Below, piece by piece: positions 51,863 to 59,759 of a stretch of 64,000 nucleotides of DNA (position 1 is the first letter of the stretch; every line of letters begins with the position of its first letter). The position numbers were made by a program, and so were the translations under genes. Under the pieces are notes generated by a model. It worked only from the letters and a program-made list of their open reading frames with translations. It was not told the origin of the DNA and did not search any database. This DNA is from DATMER01 sp963741305 (GTDB lineage Bacteria > Acidobacteriota > Thermoanaerobaculia > Multivoradales > UBA5704), in assembly GCA_963741305.1 (NCBI GenBank), contig CAVUHL010000003.1, positions 2,170,001 through 2,234,000 on the forward strand. The letters run 5' to 3'.

Positions 51863-51891
51863 TTGACCTTGCGCAGAGTGGACCTCAGAAT
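51863..51891 (+). promoter_or_regulatory. Promoter of the bifunctional nuclease gene (leaderless)
   Basis: TTGACC (51863-51868) and CAGAAT (51886-51891) are 17 bases apart. The ATG begins 6 bases after the -10, so transcription would begin at or next to the start codon. No Shine-Dalgarno is present. Confidence 0.55.
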
Positions 51892-51897
51892 AGGTCC

Positions 51898-52398
51898 ATG
51901 AGCGATCCCAACCAGGAACTGAAAGTCGAGATCCGAGGTCTGATGTTGGACCCCTCGTCCAACGTTCCCATTGTCATTCTCCGCGACACCCAGAGCCAGC
52001 TTTTCCTGCCGATCTGGATCGGCGTCTTCGAAGCCAACGCTATCGCCCTCCGTATCGAGGGGGTGGAACCCCCGCGCCCCATGACCCACGACCTCCTGCG
52101 CCTCATGCTCGAGCAGCTCGGAGCAAAGGTGGAGAAGATCGTCATCTCCGATCTCAAGGAGAGCACCTTCTTCGCCGTTATCCACGTGCAGCAAGAAGGC
52201 CGTAGCGTCAGTATCGACGCCCGTCCAAGCGATGCGATCGCCTTGGCTCTGCGGGCCGATGCTCCGATCTTCGTGCTCCGCAGCGTCCTCGACAAGGCCC
52301 AGGCAGCCGAAATGGTGGGCCAGGCAAGCGACGAGGAGCGGCTGAAGAAGTGGCTGGAAGAGATCAGCCCCGAAGAGCTCGGCAAATGGACGATGTAG
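51898..52398 (+). CDS. Bifunctional nuclease family protein (DUF151)
   Basis: The 166-residue protein belongs to the BFN/DUF151 family, some plant members of which degrade DNA and RNA. The motif LPIWIGVFEANAIALRIEGVEPPRPMTHDLL and SIDARPSDAIALALRADAPIFV are diagnostic. A short helical C-terminal UVR-like tail (EERLKKWLEEISPEELGKW) follows. The gene has its own promoter. Confidence 0.92.
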   Translation: MSDPNQELKVEIRGLMLDPSSNVPIVILRDTQSQLFLPIWIGVFEANAIALRIEGVEPPRPMTHDLLRLMLEQLGAKVEKIVISDLKESTFFAVIHVQQEGRSVSIDARPSDAIALALRADAPIFVLRSVLDKAQAAEMVGQASDEERLKKWLEEISPEELGKWTM

Positions 52399-52466
52399 GC
52401 CGTAACTAGAACGTTTTCCACTACTTAGCGTCATTGTCGGCGCGCCGACATCTGTGAGGGCCCTGC

Positions 52467-52495
52467 TTGACCCGGTGGGGCCCTTCTTCTAGACT
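52467..52495 (+). promoter_or_regulatory. Promoter of parAB (near-leaderless)
   Basis: TTGACC (52467-52472) and TAGACT (52490-52495) are 17 bases apart. The parA ATG is 10 bases downstream, leaving a leader of only a few bases. Confidence 0.6.
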
Positions 52496-52505
52496 GCCGA
52501 CGCTC

Positions 52506-53264
52506 ATGATCATTGCGATCACCAATCAGAAAGGCGGCGTCGGCAAGACCACGACCGCCATCAATCTCGCCGCCGCCCTGGCCAGCAAGGGCGTCCGCAC
52601 CCTCGTCGTAGACATGGACCCGCAGGCCAACAGCTCGATGTCCTTCCTGGACATCCACGAGCTCAAGCAGTCGGTCTATGAAGCCCTGACCGAACCGCAC
52701 ATTCATCTCTCCGATGTCATCCAGCCCGCCGAGAAGGTCGAGAACCTGTCCATCGCGCCATCGACGATCGCCCTCGCCAAGGTAGAGGCCAAGCTCGTCG
52801 GCGAGCTGGACAGTCACTTCCGTCTCAAGGACGAGCTCCAGTCGGTCCAGGATCAATACGACTACGTCATCATCGACACGCCTCCAACCCTGGGCATCAT
52901 TACGGTGAACGCCTTGGTCGCGGCAACCCACGTGCTGATCCCGATCCAGGCCAGCTACTTTGCCCTGGAAGGGACCGACGACCTGTTGGAGACTATCGAT
53001 AAAATCAAGGTGCGGGCCAACCCCGAGCTCCAGATCCTGGGTGCCCTCATCACCATGTACGACAAGCGGACGCTGCTCGCAAAGGACATCTACGAGCAGA
53101 TCCAGCACGTGTTCGGAACCAAGGTGTTCGATACGGTGATCACGAAGAGTGTCCGCTTGGAAGAGAGCCCAGCCTACCGCGAGTCGATCTTCACGTTCGC
53201 CCCGCGGTCCACGGGAGCCTACGAGTACTACCGACTTTCAGAGGAGGTTCTGAGCCGTGTCTGA
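52506..53264 (+). CDS. parA: Chromosome-partitioning ATPase ParA (Soj)
   Basis: This deviant-Walker ATPase moves ParB-parS complexes. The 252-residue protein has KGGVGKTT at 9-16, VDMDPQANSS, VIIDTPPTLG and TMYDKRTLLAKDI. The ATG at 52506 gives the canonical MIIAITNQKGG. It overlaps parB by 8 bases. No consensus parS (TGTTTCACGTGAAACA) was seen in the window. Confidence 0.95.
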   Translation: MIIAITNQKGGVGKTTTAINLAAALASKGVRTLVVDMDPQANSSMSFLDIHELKQSVYEALTEPHIHLSDVIQPAEKVENLSIAPSTIALAKVEAKLVGELDSHFRLKDELQSVQDQYDYVIIDTPPTLGIITVNALVAATHVLIPIQASYFALEGTDDLLETIDKIKVRANPELQILGALITMYDKRTLLAKDIYEQIQHVFGTKVFDTVITKSVRLEESPAYRESIFTFAPRSTGAYEYYRLSEEVLSRV

Positions 53265-54132
53265 ACCATCCCGCAAGCGCGGCGGCCTGCCCATGCGTGT
53301 GAAGATGCGCCACGACACGCACTTCGTGGAAGAGCTGACGGCCCGCCACGAAACACCGGTGGGGAAGATGGTTCCGCTGTCCACCCTCGAGCCGGATCCG
53401 AACCAGCCCCGGTCGACCATGGGAGACCTAGACGAGCTGGTGGCCTCTATCCGCGAGAAAGGGATCCTGGAGCCGATCCTCGTCCGGCCCCGTCCAGAGT
53501 CAGAGGAAGAAGAAGCTCCTCCCGGAATCCTTTACCGGATTATCTCCGGAGAGCGGCGCTACCGGGCCGCCCAAGAGGCGGGCCTCTACGAGGTGCCGGT
53601 CATCGAGATGGATGTCTCGGAGCAGGAAGCTCTTGAGATCGCCCTGATCGAGAACCTGCAACGTAAGGATCTCACCCCCTTTGAAGAGGCCGAAGGCTAC
53701 CGGCTTCTGGCAGAACGGCACGAGTACACGCACGAGGAGATTGCCACGTCCGTGGGCAAGTCCCGGACCGTGATCACCGAGAGCCTGTCCCTGTTGCAGA
53801 TGCCGCCACGTGTCCGTGACACGGTCCAGGCTCTGGCCCTCACATCCAAGTCGCTGCTTCTGGAAGTGCTCAAGGCCGGCGAAGAGACTGAGATGATCGG
53901 GCTCCTCGAAGAGGTCGCGCGCCGTGGCTTGAACCGCGACGATCTCCGGCAGAGGTTGCGGCGTGACAAGGGAAACAAGGGCGGCCGCCGCCGGCCGTAC
54001 GTCTTCAAGTTCAAATCGCCAGACCGGAGCTACAACCTCTCGATGACTTTCCGGCAGAGCGAGGTGGACAAGGAAGACCTGATCCGCGCGCTCGAACAGA
54101 TCCTCCTGGACCTCCGCAAAGAGACCGCCTGA
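53257..54132 (+). CDS. parB: Chromosome-partitioning protein ParB (Spo0J)
   Basis: This CTP-dependent clamp binds parS and spreads on DNA. The 291-residue protein has LEPDPNQPR, GERRYRAAQEAG (CTP-binding box, 98 onward), IALIENLQRKDLTPFEEAEGY, the helix-turn-helix THEEIATSVGKSRTVITESLSLL and a C-terminal dimerisation segment. The GTG start at 53257 is inside the end of parA. Confidence 0.94.
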   Translation: MSEPSRKRGGLPMRVKMRHDTHFVEELTARHETPVGKMVPLSTLEPDPNQPRSTMGDLDELVASIREKGILEPILVRPRPESEEEEAPPGILYRIISGERRYRAAQEAGLYEVPVIEMDVSEQEALEIALIENLQRKDLTPFEEAEGYRLLAERHEYTHEEIATSVGKSRTVITESLSLLQMPPRVRDTVQALALTSKSLLLEVLKAGEETEMIGLLEEVARRGLNRDDLRQRLRRDKGNKGGRRRPYVFKFKSPDRSYNLSMTFRQSEVDKEDLIRALEQILLDLRKETA

Positions 54133-54139
54133 GCCGGCC

Positions 54140-54163
54140 AACAGCCTGCCGAGCGCTGTTTTT
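54140..54163 (+). terminator. Probable terminator after parB
   Basis: AACAGC / GCTGTT stem of 6 base pairs with a 9-base loop, followed by TTTTT. It is weaker than the others. Confidence 0.5.
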
Positions 54164-54200
54164 CTGCGCGTCTGCATCAATTCTGGTAAGGCACATTATG

Positions 54201-54614
54201 TCAACCTGCCCAGCCGGCGAGCCATTCCGCGGCTAGATCCTCATCCTCCTCCAAGCGGAGCTTGACCACAGGCAGTCCTTGGAGCTGCGCCAGAATCCAC
54301 AGGATGAGGTTTTCGCTCGAAGGGATCTTCCCGCCCTCTCCAAAATCTGGGAGGGCTGCATTGAGGTGCTGGTGGTCCAGCCGGTCGATGACTTTCGCAG
54401 TAACCAAGCTATCCAGGGAGCCCAGATCGACGATGAAGCCGGTCTGGGGATCGACTTCCCCCTCGACTGTGACGAACAGCCGGTAGTTGTGGCCGTGCCC
54501 GGGCAGGTTCGCACATTTGCCGAAGTGGGCCCGGTTCTCCTCCTCACTCCAATCGAGTCTACGGTAGAGATGGCTGGCGCTGAATCGGAATCGGCGTTCG
54601 AGGCGGACTTTCAT
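54201..54614 (-). CDS. 6-pyruvoyl-tetrahydropterin synthase / QueD-family protein
   Basis: The 137-residue T-fold enzyme uses dihydroneopterin triphosphate. Zinc ligands are His15 (FSASH) and His40, His42 (PGHGHNY), and the catalytic Cys34 lies in KCANLPGHGH. SSENLILWILAQL holds the substrate-binding Glu region. It could be QueD (queuosine pathway) or PTPS (pterin); sequence alone does not decide. GAGGAA lies 8 bases before the ATG. It is divergent from lptFG with only 25 bases between the starts. Confidence 0.88.
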   Translation of the reverse strand: MKVRLERRFRFSASHLYRRLDWSEEENRAHFGKCANLPGHGHNYRLFVTVEGEVDPQTGFIVDLGSLDSLVTAKVIDRLDHQHLNAALPDFGEGGKIPSSENLILWILAQLQGLPVVKLRLEEDEDLAAEWLAGWAG

Positions 54615-54639
54615 AGGGGTTTCCTCATAGAATCGGCCC

Positions 54640-57057
54640 GTGCTGCGCATCCGTCGTTTCCGACTCGACCGCTACATCCTCTCCGAGATCCTGGGGCCGC
54701 TTGCGCTGGGGTTCCTAGTCTATACGTTCATCCTTCTACTGCGGTTCCTGTTCGACTCGGCCGAGATGATCATCCGGCGGGGCTTGCCCGTCTCGATCGT
54801 CGGCGAGCTGCTGATGCTGACCCTGCCGAACATCATCGTGCTCACGCTGCCGATGTCACTGCTGTTCGGCATCCTCATCGCCGTGGGCCGCCTGTCGTCC
54901 GACAGCGAGCTGATCGCCATGAGGTCGTCCGGTATCAGCCTGCTGACGCTTTACCGTCCGATCCTCTTCATGTCGTTACTCTTCGCGCTCCTGAACACCT
55001 GGTTGATGGTCTACGCCCTGCCCTGGGGCAACCACGCTCTGCAGCAGCTCCGGCTGAAGATCACCACGCAGAGCATCGCCCAGCAGGTGCAGCCGCGGGT
55101 CTTCTACGAGGAGTGGGAGGGCAAGGTCCTCTACGTCTTCGAGACGCCGGAGGGAGAGGAACGCTGGAAGGGGGTGTTCCTGGCCGAGTCGGTGCCCAGC
55201 GGCGAGGACAACGAGATCACCATTGCCGACTGGGGCGAGGTCCGGGTCGAGCCGGATGGCGAGCGCGTCGTGCTCCGGCTCTACAATGCCATCCGCCACA
55301 AGGTGAACCTGAACTCCCCGGACCGCTACGAGATCAGCCGCCACCGGCGGCTCGACCTCATTCTGGAGGAACAGTTCACCACTGAGCAAAAAGCCAAGAT
55401 CTCGGTCTCCAAGGGCATCCGCGAGCTCACCCTGGAAGAGCTGCAGGATCTCAAGGAAGATCCGACTGCGTCTGCCGAGCAGCGGAACCTGGCCGAGGTC
55501 GAGATCCACAAGAAGTTCTCGATCCCCGCCGCCTGCCTGGTCTTTGGCCTCTTCGCCCTTCCCCTGGGGATCAACAACCGCCGGGGCGGCAAGGCCTCCG
55601 GCTTCGCGCTCTCGATCGGAGTGATCCTCCTCTACTACGTCCTGCTCAGCAACGGCGAGGAGACGGCGCGCTACGGACGCATCCCGGGATGGGTAGGCAT
55701 GTGGGCCCCGAACATCCTCATGGCCGCCATGGGCCTGTTCCTCCTCGTGCGGCGGAACAAGGACAAAAGCCTTCTCCTGAGCCGTCTCGATCGCTGGGTC
55801 CGGCAGGACGTCTGGCGGGGTCTCCTCTTCCTGAAGAAGCGCCGGCAGGAGCGCAAAGAGGAAAGGCGCGCCGGTCAGGAGACGGCGGGGCCTCCTCCTG
55901 GTCAGATCGAGCGCCGGCGCAAGGCGCGCCCGGAGCTGGTGCTCCTGCTTCCCCGCCCGCCGCGGCTTGCGTTCCCCAACCTGCTCGACCGGTACGTGGT
56001 CCGGAGCTTCTCGATGGTTTTCGCCTTGGTCGTGCTCTCCGGAGTGTCTCTGTTTGTCATCTTCGACCTGAGCGAGACCATTGACGAGATCCTCAAGAAC
56101 AAGGTTTCGTCCAGCGTGGTCCTGAACTACTACAAGTACCAGTCGCTCCAGATGTTCTACGACATCGCCCCGATCGTGGTGCTCGTGACCACGCTGATGA
56201 CCTTCAGCCTGCTCGCGCGCACCAACGAGATCACCGCCTGCAAGGCGCTCGGCATGAGCCTCTACCGCCTTGCCTTGCCGGCCCTGGCCGCTTCGCTGAT
56301 CGTCGCCCTGTTCTGTGGCTATCTCGAATCGGCTGTGCTGCCGGCCTCAAACGCCAAGGTCGCCCAGCTCAAGGACCGCATCCGCGGCAGCGAGACCGTG
56401 AGGACCTACCGGCGGGCCGACCGGCAGTGGCTGTTCGGGCAGGGGCGCTACATCTACAACTATCTGCACTACGACCCCCAGCGACCCTCGCTCCAGCGGC
56501 TGCAGGTCTTCGATTTCGACGAGGGCCACCGGCTCTCCCGCAGGCTCGTTGCGGACTCGGCCGTCTTCCTCGGCGACGTGTGGAAGTTCTCGAACGGCTG
56601 GTCGCGGACGTTCAACAGCGTGGAAGTCATGAATTACCTGCGCTTCACGGACGACAAGATCGTCCGTTACCCGGAGACGCCGGACTACTTTGAGTCGGAG
56701 ATCCGGCCCCCCGAGCAGATGCGGTACAGCGAGCTCAAAGAGTACATCGAGGAGCTGCGCGACAGCGGTCAGCCGGTGCCCGAGCTCCAGGTGGAGCTTC
56801 AGAACAAGATCGCGTTTCCGGTGGTCTCGTTGGTGATGGCGCTCGTCGCCCTCCCGTTTGCGTTCCGTCTGGGCCGCCAGGGGGCGCTCTACGGCCTGGG
56901 CATTTCCGTGGTTCTAGGGATCGTCTTCCTGGGGATCTTCGCGTTCTTCACGACTCTGGGAGAAGCCGGCGCGCTGCCGCCGGCTGTAGCGGTCTGGAGC
57001 CCGAGCGTGGTGTTCGCCGTGCTCTCGGTCTATCTGTTCCTGGGGGTGAAGACCTAA
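54640..57057 (+). CDS. lptFG: Fused LptF-LptG LPS export permease
   Basis: These are the inner-membrane permease subunits of the LPS exporter, encoded as one 805-residue chain. Residues 1-375 form one complete LptF/LptG-type unit: three TM helices (FILLLRFLFDSAEMIIRRG, LTLPNIIVLTLPMSLLFGIL), a periplasmic beta-jellyroll and three more TM helices. A charged Arg/Lys linker of about 60 residues follows. A second unit runs from about 445 (FPNLLDRYVVRSF) to 805 with the same layout (DIAPIVVLVTTLMTFSLLARTNEI). The two are normally separate genes. The start is GTG at 54640. The partner ATPase LptB is at 42374. Confidence 0.9.
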   Translation: MLRIRRFRLDRYILSEILGPLALGFLVYTFILLLRFLFDSAEMIIRRGLPVSIVGELLMLTLPNIIVLTLPMSLLFGILIAVGRLSSDSELIAMRSSGISLLTLYRPILFMSLLFALLNTWLMVYALPWGNHALQQLRLKITTQSIAQQVQPRVFYEEWEGKVLYVFETPEGEERWKGVFLAESVPSGEDNEITIADWGEVRVEPDGERVVLRLYNAIRHKVNLNSPDRYEISRHRRLDLILEEQFTTEQKAKISVSKGIRELTLEELQDLKEDPTASAEQRNLAEVEIHKKFSIPAACLVFGLFALPLGINNRRGGKASGFALSIGVILLYYVLLSNGEETARYGRIPGWVGMWAPNILMAAMGLFLLVRRNKDKSLLLSRLDRWVRQDVWRGLLFLKKRRQERKEERRAGQETAGPPPGQIERRRKARPELVLLLPRPPRLAFPNLLDRYVVRSFSMVFALVVLSGVSLFVIFDLSETIDEILKNKVSSSVVLNYYKYQSLQMFYDIAPIVVLVTTLMTFSLLARTNEITACKALGMSLYRLALPALAASLIVALFCGYLESAVLPASNAKVAQLKDRIRGSETVRTYRRADRQWLFGQGRYIYNYLHYDPQRPSLQRLQVFDFDEGHRLSRRLVADSAVFLGDVWKFSNGWSRTFNSVEVMNYLRFTDDKIVRYPETPDYFESEIRPPEQMRYSELKEYIEELRDSGQPVPELQVELQNKIAFPVVSLVMALVALPFAFRLGRQGALYGLGISVVLGIVFLGIFAFFTTLGEAGALPPAVAVWSPSVVFAVLSVYLFLGVKT

Positions 57058-58289
57058 AAACGGCTCAGATCCCGGCCAAAAAGCCGGGCCTTGATCCAGT
57101 CGAAAAGCACCTTGATCTTGTTGGCGGGGCTCACCAGCTTGGTCAGGTAGACCGAACGCCAGAAGAGCCAGGCCGCCCGGCCGCTCCACTTGACCTGCGG
57201 CAGGTCGGCGAGCGCCTCTCCCCCGCCTATGTAGGCGAGCATCCCGGACGCCTTGAAGCGGAACGGCTCGACATACGGGTCGTCCTCCCGGCGGCTCATC
57301 AGGGTGCCCGCGAGATACTTGCCCTGCTGCTGCGCCACCTGAGCCGTAGCGGGGAGAGGCGGCTCCCCCACCGCGGCGCAATCGCCCAGAGCGTAGACTC
57401 CCTCCCTTCCCGGGATGCGGAGCTGGTCGTCCACGATCAGGCGGCCACGGCGGTCGAGGGGCAGACCCAGGGAGGCGACCAAAGGGACGGGCGCGTTGCC
57501 GCCCGCCCAAAGCACCAAGCCGCAAGGGATAACGTCTCCTCCTGCCAGCACCACCCGGTCCCGTTCAATGGACTGGACCTTCGCCTGAGTCCGCACTTCG
57601 ATGCCCACGTGGAGGAAGTGCCGTTTTGTGTAATCGCTCAGCGCCTCGTCGAAGCTGGTGAGGAGCCTGTCCAGGGCTTCGACCAGGACCACCCGTGCCT
57701 GCGGGGCGAGCTCCGGGTAGCTGTGGCGCAGCTCTTCGTCGATCAGGTCATCGATCTCTGCCGCGATCTCGACGCCCGTGGGGCCGCCGCCGCAGATCAC
57801 GAATGTCAGCCGCTGGCGCAGCTCGTCCGGGGTGAGCCCCGGGATCTCCGCACGCGCAAACTGCTCCAGGACTCCCCTCCTCACCGCCCGGGCGTCCTCC
57901 ACGCTGGCGAGCTTGAGAGCATGCTCGCGGACGCCGGGCACGCCGTAATCCCCTATAGCCGCGCCAACCCCGATGACCAGGATGTCGTAAGGCAGCGTGA
58001 ACCGCTCCCCTCCGACCGCGCCGACACAGTGGACCTGACGGCCCTCCCAGTCGATTGTTTCTGCGGCCCCCTCGATTACGTGGACGCCGCGCAGCCGGCG
58101 CCGGCTCGGCTCCAGGATGCTCCGGAACTCGACGCTGCCGCTGGCCGCAGACGGCAGCAGAGGAGTGAAGAGGAAATAGTTGCGCGGACTGAGGAGGGTG
58201 GCGTCCCAATCGCGCGTCCGGATCCGGGAGAGGAGCGAGAAGCCGCCGAACCCACTTCCCAGGACGAGGAGCTTGGGACGATCTGCCAT
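57054..58289 (-). CDS. Type II NADH dehydrogenase (NDH-2-like FAD oxidoreductase)
   Basis: This membrane-associated flavoenzyme passes electrons from NADH to quinone without pumping protons. The 411-residue protein has the FAD motif LVLGSGFGGFS (8-18), RNYFLFTPLLP, the NAD motif ICGGGPTGVEIAAE and VYALGDCAAV near the second FAD contact, with TAQVAQQQGKYLA. The C-terminal membrane-binding amphipathic region (GRAAWLFWRSVYLTKL) is present. It starts immediately after the TPR gene stop and overlaps the convergent lptFG by 4 bases, so it is cotranscribed with the TPR protein. Confidence 0.92.
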   Translation of the reverse strand: MADRPKLLVLGSGFGGFSLLSRIRTRDWDATLLSPRNYFLFTPLLPSAASGSVEFRSILEPSRRRLRGVHVIEGAAETIDWEGRQVHCVGAVGGERFTLPYDILVIGVGAAIGDYGVPGVREHALKLASVEDARAVRRGVLEQFARAEIPGLTPDELRQRLTFVICGGGPTGVEIAAEIDDLIDEELRHSYPELAPQARVVLVEALDRLLTSFDEALSDYTKRHFLHVGIEVRTQAKVQSIERDRVVLAGGDVIPCGLVLWAGGNAPVPLVASLGLPLDRRGRLIVDDQLRIPGREGVYALGDCAAVGEPPLPATAQVAQQQGKYLAGTLMSRREDDPYVEPFRFKASGMLAYIGGGEALADLPQVKWSGRAAWLFWRSVYLTKLVSPANKIKVLFDWIKARLFGRDLSRF

Positions 58290-59612
58290 TCAGGAAGAAT
58301 ACTCGAAGCGGAGCTTGGGATCCGTGCGTGCTCGCTGCAGGAAGGAACGGATCTCGTCGAGGAGGCCGGAGCTCAACTTCTCCATCCGGACTGCCTGCTG
58401 GAACACAATGAGTGCGGCAATGGCCTCGCGGTGGATGTCACGGGACCGGAAGATCGGCAGCATCTCTTCGGCTAGGCGCCGCATCTCCTCCGTCCGGCTC
58501 TGGGCGGCATAGAGGCTGGCCAGGTCGAGGCAGACCAGGGCCGCGCTAAAGCCTGCGCCCTGACCCAGGAACCCGGAGCGGGCCTCAGTCAGGGCCTGCT
58601 CCGCCTCCCTGAGCTGCCCGAGGGTCTGCTGGATCCTGCCTTCCAGCCAACGCAGCCTCAGGTTGAGCAGCTCGCCGCCATGCTCCAGGAACTCCGGCCG
58701 GGACGCCTTGAGGAGGAACCAGGCCTCCTGGTCCCGGCCGCTCTCCTGGAGGTAGAGCATGAGATTGTGCCGGGCCGACAGCTCCAGGCGGCGCTCGCGC
58801 GTGGGGTCGAGCAATCCGAGGCCCTTGCGCAGCCACCGGACCGCTGACTCGAGCTCCCCCGCCGCGCCATGCGCGCTCCCCTTCTGGACGAAAGCCCTGC
58901 CGACCAAGTGAAAGTCCCGATACTGGCGGTAGACCGCGATCACGTCGTCGAGCAAGCCGTGCGCATCGTCGATCCGGCACTGGTCACGGCGCAAAAGGGC
59001 TTTGATCTCGAACAGGCGCGCCTCTTCCAATACATCGCTGGTCCCGACCGCGAGCAGCGCCTCGGCCACCGCGAGCGCGCCGTCCGCGGCGCGCAGGTCG
59101 CCCTGGTTGCGAAGCACCTCTCCCAGACACGCCCAGGCTCGGGCCTTGAGGTCGTTGACCAGCCCGGTGCCGTAGCGGCGGGCATCGAGCTCCTGGGAGA
59201 CGGCGACGGCGAGCTCTGCCAGCTCCTCGGCCCGCGGCATCTCCGCATACACCAGGTCATGGCTACTCTCGATCAGGCGCTGGCAGAGTGGGCAGGACTG
59301 GAGCTCCCGGTCGGTTCGGACCCGAACCTTCCGTTCGGCGGGGGTGAGGCCTTCGAGACGCTGGAGCAGCTCCGGCACGTCGGCGTGCTCGAGCAGAAGG
59401 GTACGAGCACGCTCGCTCAGACGGATCTCTCCAACCTCTTCGTGCTGGACCGGTTCGGCTGGTGCAGGAACACCGTGCCGCTTCGGGCCCCGAACCGCCG
59501 GCCGCTCGGTCCGCGCAAGGAGGCGCCGGACCGCCTTTCGCCGCTCGGCGGGACCGATCTCGCCCTGCAGAAGCGTGACGAGGTCATCAGGATCGAAGGC
59601 GCTCAACGTCAT
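58290..59612 (-). CDS. TPR protein with degenerate N-terminal zinc-finger-like segment
   Basis: The 440-residue paralogue of the proteins at 59760 and 33069 has a long TPR-like helical array (about 150-430; RAWACLGEVLRNQGDLRAADGAL, LRLRWLEGRIQQTLGQLREAEQAL). The N-terminus LVTLLQGEIGPAERRKAVRRLLARTERP aligns with the zinc motif of the next protein, but the ligands are replaced: Arg30, Thr35 and Pro38 stand where His, Cys and Cys are expected. GAGGAG precedes the ATG at 59612. It is followed without a gap by NDH-2. A role as binding partner or decayed anti-sigma factor is inferred. Confidence 0.7.
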   Translation of the reverse strand: MTLSAFDPDDLVTLLQGEIGPAERRKAVRRLLARTERPAVRGPKRHGVPAPAEPVQHEEVGEIRLSERARTLLLEHADVPELLQRLEGLTPAERKVRVRTDRELQSCPLCQRLIESSHDLVYAEMPRAEELAELAVAVSQELDARRYGTGLVNDLKARAWACLGEVLRNQGDLRAADGALAVAEALLAVGTSDVLEEARLFEIKALLRRDQCRIDDAHGLLDDVIAVYRQYRDFHLVGRAFVQKGSAHGAAGELESAVRWLRKGLGLLDPTRERRLELSARHNLMLYLQESGRDQEAWFLLKASRPEFLEHGGELLNLRLRWLEGRIQQTLGQLREAEQALTEARSGFLGQGAGFSAALVCLDLASLYAAQSRTEEMRRLAEEMLPIFRSRDIHREAIAALIVFQQAVRMEKLSSGLLDEIRSFLQRARTDPKLRFEYSS

Positions 59613-59627
59613 GACAGGACTCCTCAA

Positions 59628-59645
59628 TCGAACGTGTACGTTCGA
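59628..59645. promoter_or_regulatory. Perfect palindromic operator candidate
   Basis: TCGAACGTGTACGTTCGA is an 18-base inverted repeat with 8-base arms and a 2-base centre. It lies 15 bases upstream of the TPR-NDH-2 operon start and just before its Shine-Dalgarno, a good site for a dimeric repressor. Confidence 0.55.
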
Positions 59646-59665
59646 AGGGGCCTACGCCTTCACCC

Positions 59666-59692
59666 GAAAAAGGACGGCACTCCCATGCCGTC
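59666..59692 (-). terminator. Rho-independent terminator after the zinc-finger TPR gene
   Basis: On the minus strand the GACGGCA / TGCCGTC stem with a 6-base loop is followed by CTTTTT. It separates the sigma/TPR transcript from the TPR/NDH-2 transcript. Confidence 0.75.
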
Positions 59693-59759
59693 AACGCAAG
59701 AGATCTCTACTCCCAGTGCCACCACTTCAAGAAAGCGTGACACTTCGGCGAGAAGCGTT

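Noticed and set aside
52400..54200. parS sites near parAB
   Set aside because: No match to TGTTTCACGTGAAACA was seen around the genes or elsewhere in the window by eye.
54640..57057. Frameshift or assembly artefact creating the LptF-LptG fusion
   Set aside because: The frame is continuous through a low-complexity but plausible basic linker with no stop or start signal between the halves, so an in-frame fusion is the simplest reading.
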